DNA of 38,269 bases from contig JAEYUA010000300.1 of NCBI GenBank assembly GCA_023433755.1, forward strand, positions 1 to 38,269. Reading direction: 5' to 3'. This document shows, one piece after another, positions 35,127 to 38,269 of this stretch. The translations under genes were made by a program, and so were the position numbers. This DNA is from Bacteroidota bacterium (GTDB lineage Bacteria; Bacteroidota; Bacteroidia; Chitinophagales; Chitinophagaceae). Each line of letters starts with the position of its first letter. Position 1 is the stretch's first letter. The notes under the pieces were generated by a model that saw only the letters and a program-made list of their open reading frames with translations, made no database searches and was not told the origin of the DNA.

Positions 35127-35183
35127 ATAGCAATCGTTCATTTTTTACTGGTCCATTTCCTTGTAAATGGGCCAGTTTTTTTT
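35127..35183 (+). terminator. 14-mer motif plus terminator hairpin upstream of the GH5-GH26 gene
   Basis: ATAGCAATCGTTCA (35127-35140) and six T precede a 12-bp stem with one G-T pair: ACTGGTCCATTT (35147-35158), loop CCTTGT, AAATGGGCCAGT (35165-35176). Eight T follow (35176-35183). It terminates the sus operon by form, 48 bases before ATG 35232. Motif and arrangement match 12442-12492 exactly in order. Confidence 0.8.
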
Positions 35184-35231
35184 AACCACCATACTCATCC
35201 CGAATCCCCGGCCGTATGGAAAAATGATGGC

Positions 35232-37607
35232 ATGTTGAAGAAACGGTTTGTTCCGCTACTATTTATTTTAATGCTCATGCAATATGGCGCAGGCGCGCAG
35301 GGTTTTGTACAAAGAAAGCAACACCAGTTCTTTCTCGATGGCAAACCTTATTATTATACCGGTATCAACTATTGGTATGGCAGTGTATTGGCACTTGAAA
35401 AAGATCCGCAGCGTGGGGTGGAAAGACTGCGTAAGGAACTGGATTTCCTTAAAGCAAAAGGTATTAACAATCTCCGCGTGATGGCCGGTGCTGAAGGCAG
35501 CGGTATGATCCATGGTGTGCCGCGTGTAGCCCCGCCTCTTCAAACTTCAAAAGGAAAATTTGATGCTGGTGTACTAAAAGGTCTCGACATCCTTCTGGAT
35601 GAAATGGACAAAAGAGAGATGAAGGCTGTTCTTTTCTTCAGCAATAACTGGGAATGGAGCGGTGGCTTTTTGCAATACCTCAACTGGAATGGACTCATTG
35701 CCGATTCGGTGCTGCGCAGAAAATTATCATGGGATGAGATGCGTGATTACGTCAGTAAATTCTATACCTGCACGCCCTGCAAAAAGGATTACCTGAAACA
35801 GGTGGCATTTATCGTTGACCGTACCAATACGGTTACAGGAAAAAAATATATAAATGATCCCGCGATCATGAGTTGGGAACTCGCTAATGAACCCAGGCCC
35901 ATGAGGCCTGCATCGAATGATGCCTATCTCAAATGGACCAGCGATGTGGCGGCCTTCATCAAATCAAAAGACAAAAATCACCTCGTAACAACCGGGCATG
36001 AAGGTGAGATGGGATCAGAAAGTCTGGAGCTTTTTGAAAAAGTTCATGCAGATAAAAACATTGATTACCTCACCATTCATATCTGGCCAAAGAACTGGAG
36101 CTGGTTCAACCCGGCTACCATGGAAAAAGATTTTCCTGGTGTGATCAGCAAAACAGAGCAATACATTGAAAAGCATATCGCTGTTGCCGAGCGTCTTAAA
36201 AAACCCCTTGTCATTGAAGAATTCGGGATGCCAAGAGACCATCACACATTCGATATCAACTCAACGACTACATTAAGAGACCAGTACTATAAAAGAATCT
36301 TTGATTATTGGAAACAGCATGCTACCACGAATGGTGTGATTGCCGGGACCAATTTCTGGGCCTTTAACGGGATGGCAAGGCCCATTGCAGGACAGACATT
36401 CTGGAAAGCAGGAGATGATTACATGGGTGATCCGCCCATGGAAGAGCAGGGGCTCAACGGAGTATTTGATACTGATACCTCTACATGGGGGGCAGTGTAC
36501 AATTATACCAGTTCTGTATTGCCACAAAAGATTTCTAATCTTCCGGCGGATAAAAAAGCCACACCTGCAACAGTAAATCTTTACAGGAATCTTTGGAAGC
36601 TGATGGACAAAGGCATCATGTTCGGGCACCAGGACGACCTGGCCTATGGTGTGGACTGGCGATATGTGAATGGGAAGAGTGATGTAAAAGAACTGACCGG
36701 TGATTATCCTGCAGTGTATGGATGGGAGCTGGGCAACCTGGAACATGGACTTGCTTACAACCTTGACAGTGTGCCTTTTGATGCCATGAAAAGATTCATC
36801 CGCGAAGGACACCAGCGCGGTGGTGTGATCACCATAAGCTGGCACAACGATCACCCGCTTACCAATGGTTCTTCCTGGGATACATCCAGGGGTGGTGTTG
36901 CTTCCATTTTGCCCGGCGGCGTGAAACATGAATTGTATAAGACCTGGCTGGACAGGCTGGCTGTTTTTTTAAAAGACCTCAAAGACAAGGAGGGTAATTA
37001 TATTCCGGTCCTGTTCCGTCCATACCATGAATTAACAGGTAACTGGTTCTGGTGGACCAAACACGCCACTTCACCCGCCGAATACAAATTGTTATGGCGT
37101 TTTACCATGCATTACCTGCAGCAGGAAAAGAATATTCATCATTTGCTCTACGTGTACAATACCGCGGACTTCAACAGCAGGGAAGCCTTTCTTGAATATT
37201 ATCCCGGTGATGATGTAGTTGATTTGGTCAGCTTTGATTCCTACCAGCATGGTGATGCTTCTCATAGTGCGGCTTTCAGCAAATCCATTGACAAAAAACT
37301 CACCATACTGGGAGAGGTAGCTAAAGAAAGAAACAAGATCCCCGCGATCGGTGAAACAGGATATGAAAGGATACCGGATTCCAACTGGTGGACGGGCAGT
37401 TTATGGAAGGCGATGGAAAATCACAGGATCTCTTATGTGCTCATCTGGCGCAATCATGGTTTGCAACCCAATGGCAACTGGCATTATTATGTACCGAAGA
37501 AGGATGATGTTTCATCAGAGGATTTCAGAAAGTTTTACAGGCTTGAAAGAACCTTGTTTCAGAAAGAAGTAACGAAGGAAAATTTATACCGGCAGAAAGG
37601 AAATTAA
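35232..37607 (+). CDS. Bimodular beta-mannanase, GH5 fused to GH26
   Basis: 791 residues from ATG 35232; the upstream frame to 35076 crosses the terminator, so the signal-peptide start MLKKRFVPLLFILMLMQYGAGAQ is taken. Residues about 25-430 are a GH5 mannanase-type barrel (GKPYYYTGINYWYGS; acid/base Glu220 in LANEP, nucleophile Glu330 in EEFGMPRD). Residues about 445-780 are a GH26 mannanase (GIMFGHQDDLAYGV; acid/base Glu600 in FRPYHELTGNWFWW, nucleophile Glu708 in IGETG). Both active sites are intact. Mannan or glucomannan is the likely substrate, fitting the SusC/D operon upstream and the symporter downstream. Confidence 0.93.
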   Translation: MLKKRFVPLLFILMLMQYGAGAQGFVQRKQHQFFLDGKPYYYTGINYWYGSVLALEKDPQRGVERLRKELDFLKAKGINNLRVMAGAEGSGMIHGVPRVAPPLQTSKGKFDAGVLKGLDILLDEMDKREMKAVLFFSNNWEWSGGFLQYLNWNGLIADSVLRRKLSWDEMRDYVSKFYTCTPCKKDYLKQVAFIVDRTNTVTGKKYINDPAIMSWELANEPRPMRPASNDAYLKWTSDVAAFIKSKDKNHLVTTGHEGEMGSESLELFEKVHADKNIDYLTIHIWPKNWSWFNPATMEKDFPGVISKTEQYIEKHIAVAERLKKPLVIEEFGMPRDHHTFDINSTTTLRDQYYKRIFDYWKQHATTNGVIAGTNFWAFNGMARPIAGQTFWKAGDDYMGDPPMEEQGLNGVFDTDTSTWGAVYNYTSSVLPQKISNLPADKKATPATVNLYRNLWKLMDKGIMFGHQDDLAYGVDWRYVNGKSDVKELTGDYPAVYGWELGNLEHGLAYNLDSVPFDAMKRFIREGHQRGGVITISWHNDHPLTNGSSWDTSRGGVASILPGGVKHELYKTWLDRLAVFLKDLKDKEGNYIPVLFRPYHELTGNWFWWTKHATSPAEYKLLWRFTMHYLQQEKNIHHLLYVYNTADFNSREAFLEYYPGDDVVDLVSFDSYQHGDASHSAAFSKSIDKKLTILGEVAKERNKIPAIGETGYERIPDSNWWTGSLWKAMENHRISYVLIWRNHGLQPNGNWHYYVPKKDDVSSEDFRKFYRLERTLFQKEVTKENLYRQKGN

Positions 37608-37620
37608 ACAGCACGAAGGA

Positions 37621-38269
37621 ATGAAACTGCATGCCATTGATATCGCCATCATACTGATCTACCTGCTTTCCATGATCATGATCGGTTGGTACCTGCGCAA
37701 AAGCGCGAGGGCCAGCAAGGAAAGTTACCTGTTGGCCGGTAAAACGTTACCATGGTATTACCTCGGACTGTCGAATGCTTCCGGCATGTTTGATATTTCA
37801 GGAACTATGTGGATGGTGACCCTCGCTTTTGTTTATGGATTGAAAAGCATTTGGCTGCCCTGGTTATGGCCCGTGTTCAACCAGGTTTTCCTGATGATGT
37901 ACCTGGCGGTATGGTTGCGCCGCTCCAATGTAACCACCGGAGCGGAGTGGATGGCCACCCGTTTTGGCAAGGGAAAGGATTCTTCCCTGGCGCAATGGAT
38001 CATTGTGATCTTTGCCATTCTCAGTTGTCTCGGATTCCTGGCTTACGGTTTTGTAGGCCTTGGGAAATTCGTAGCCATCTTCATTCCCTGGGAAAACGTA
38101 CAGCCTTATTTACCATTTAATGTAGCGCCAGAATATATTTCACATGTTTACGGAACTGCGTTCACCCTCATCGCTGTGATCTATGCCATTCTTGGCGGTA
38201 TGAAAAGTATTGTATGGGCCGACGTGGTGCAATATGTGATCATGACCATCGCGGCAGTCGCTATCGCGG
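37621..38269 (+). CDS. Sodium:solute symporter (SSS family), 3' end outside window
   Basis: The frame from ATG 37621, 13 bases after the mannanase stop, runs open to the window end, giving about 216 residues. The N-terminal membrane helix IAIILIYLLSMIMIGWYLRK, SYLLAGKTLPWYYLGLSNAS and GMFDISGTMWMVTLAF match the first helices and the sodium/sugar-binding region of SSS sugar transporters. ILGGMKSIVWADVVQYVIM near the end is a strong family motif. In mannan loci such carriers import mannobiose or similar released sugars across the inner membrane; the cargo here is inferred from the neighbouring GH5-GH26. Confidence 0.88.
   Translation, partial: MKLHAIDIAIILIYLLSMIMIGWYLRKSARASKESYLLAGKTLPWYYLGLSNASGMFDISGTMWMVTLAFVYGLKSIWLPWLWPVFNQVFLMMYLAVWLRRSNVTTGAEWMATRFGKGKDSSLAQWIIVIFAILSCLGFLAYGFVGLGKFVAIFIPWENVQPYLPFNVAPEYISHVYGTAFTLIAVIYAILGGMKSIVWADVVQYVIMTIAAVAIA

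Noticed and set aside
35076..35231. N-terminal extension of the GH5-GH26 gene
   Set aside because: The extra residues are encoded by the terminator hairpin and the 14-mer motif, and a proper signal peptide starts at 35232.
36273..36929. 218-aa open frame on the minus strand
   Set aside because: Antisense to the GH5-GH26 gene over conserved active-site sequence; no start context or recognisable domain.
37809..38120. 103-aa open frame on the plus strand
   Set aside because: Out of frame with the sodium:solute symporter, whose membrane helices and family motifs are continuous across it.

Overview
The window is a carbohydrate-utilisation region from a Bacteroidota genome, most likely Chitinophagaceae or a close relative (family placement is inference). 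Support comes from a SusC/SusD pair with TIG/IPT-domain lipoproteins, secreted enzymes with short lipoprotein or Sec signals, a TTTG-N18-TAnnTTTG promoter, and intergenic space filled with repeats of the form CTTACCGTC...CTTCCCGGCTATGCC. No rRNA, tRNA, CRISPR array or transposase gene was seen.

Layout. (1) 3-6600, + strand: pectin side-chain and backbone enzymes. These are the 3' end of a PL1 pectate lyase, then a tightly packed operon: Tat-exported Gfo/Idh/MocA oxidoreductase, CE12 rhamnogalacturonan acetylesterase, an esterase-CE8 fusion and a GH43. A small secreted protein follows at 6956. (2) 7454-10389, - strand: an AT-richer accessory island with a two-TM protein, an RNAP-alpha-CTD-like HhH protein, an unknown protein, a gene broken by a one-base frameshift, and a HepT/MntA toxin-antitoxin pair. 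(3) 10573-12008, + strand: a second, cytosolic Gfo/Idh/MocA oxidoreductase and a 62-aa hydrophilic protein. (4) 12510-20303, + strand: GH28, GH105 with an extra C-terminal domain, a divergent CE8 lipoprotein, UxaB and UxaA, ending at a hairpin terminator. (5) 20606-25640, + strand: UxaC, KdgK, a YhcH-family protein, Eda and an ExuT-like transporter. (6) 25641-26323: two butt-joined tiny membrane ORFs and two tandem MITE-like units, between inverted repeats that overlap the stop codons of both flanking genes. (7) 26324-38269: an AraC regulator (-), then a mannan-type locus on + with SusC, SusD, two TIG lipoproteins, a GH5-GH26 double mannanase and the start of a sodium:solute symporter.

How it works together. 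Pectin is deacetylated and demethylated (CE12, CE8), cut (PL1, GH28), and its unsaturated and saturated oligomers trimmed (GH105, GH43). Galacturonate enters through the ExuT-like carrier and runs UxaC > UxaB > UxaA > KdgK > Eda to pyruvate and glyceraldehyde 3-phosphate. KduI, KduD and a pectin SusC/D pair are not in the window. The adjacent mannan locus has its own outer-membrane uptake complex and probably its own inner-membrane symporter.

The observations I find most worth following are non-coding: an identical 14-mer followed by a T-tract and a terminator hairpin just upstream of two secreted polysaccharidase genes, the MITE-like pair, and the repeats at stop codons. Among proteins they are the YhcH-type protein inside the uronate operon and the enzyme fusions.
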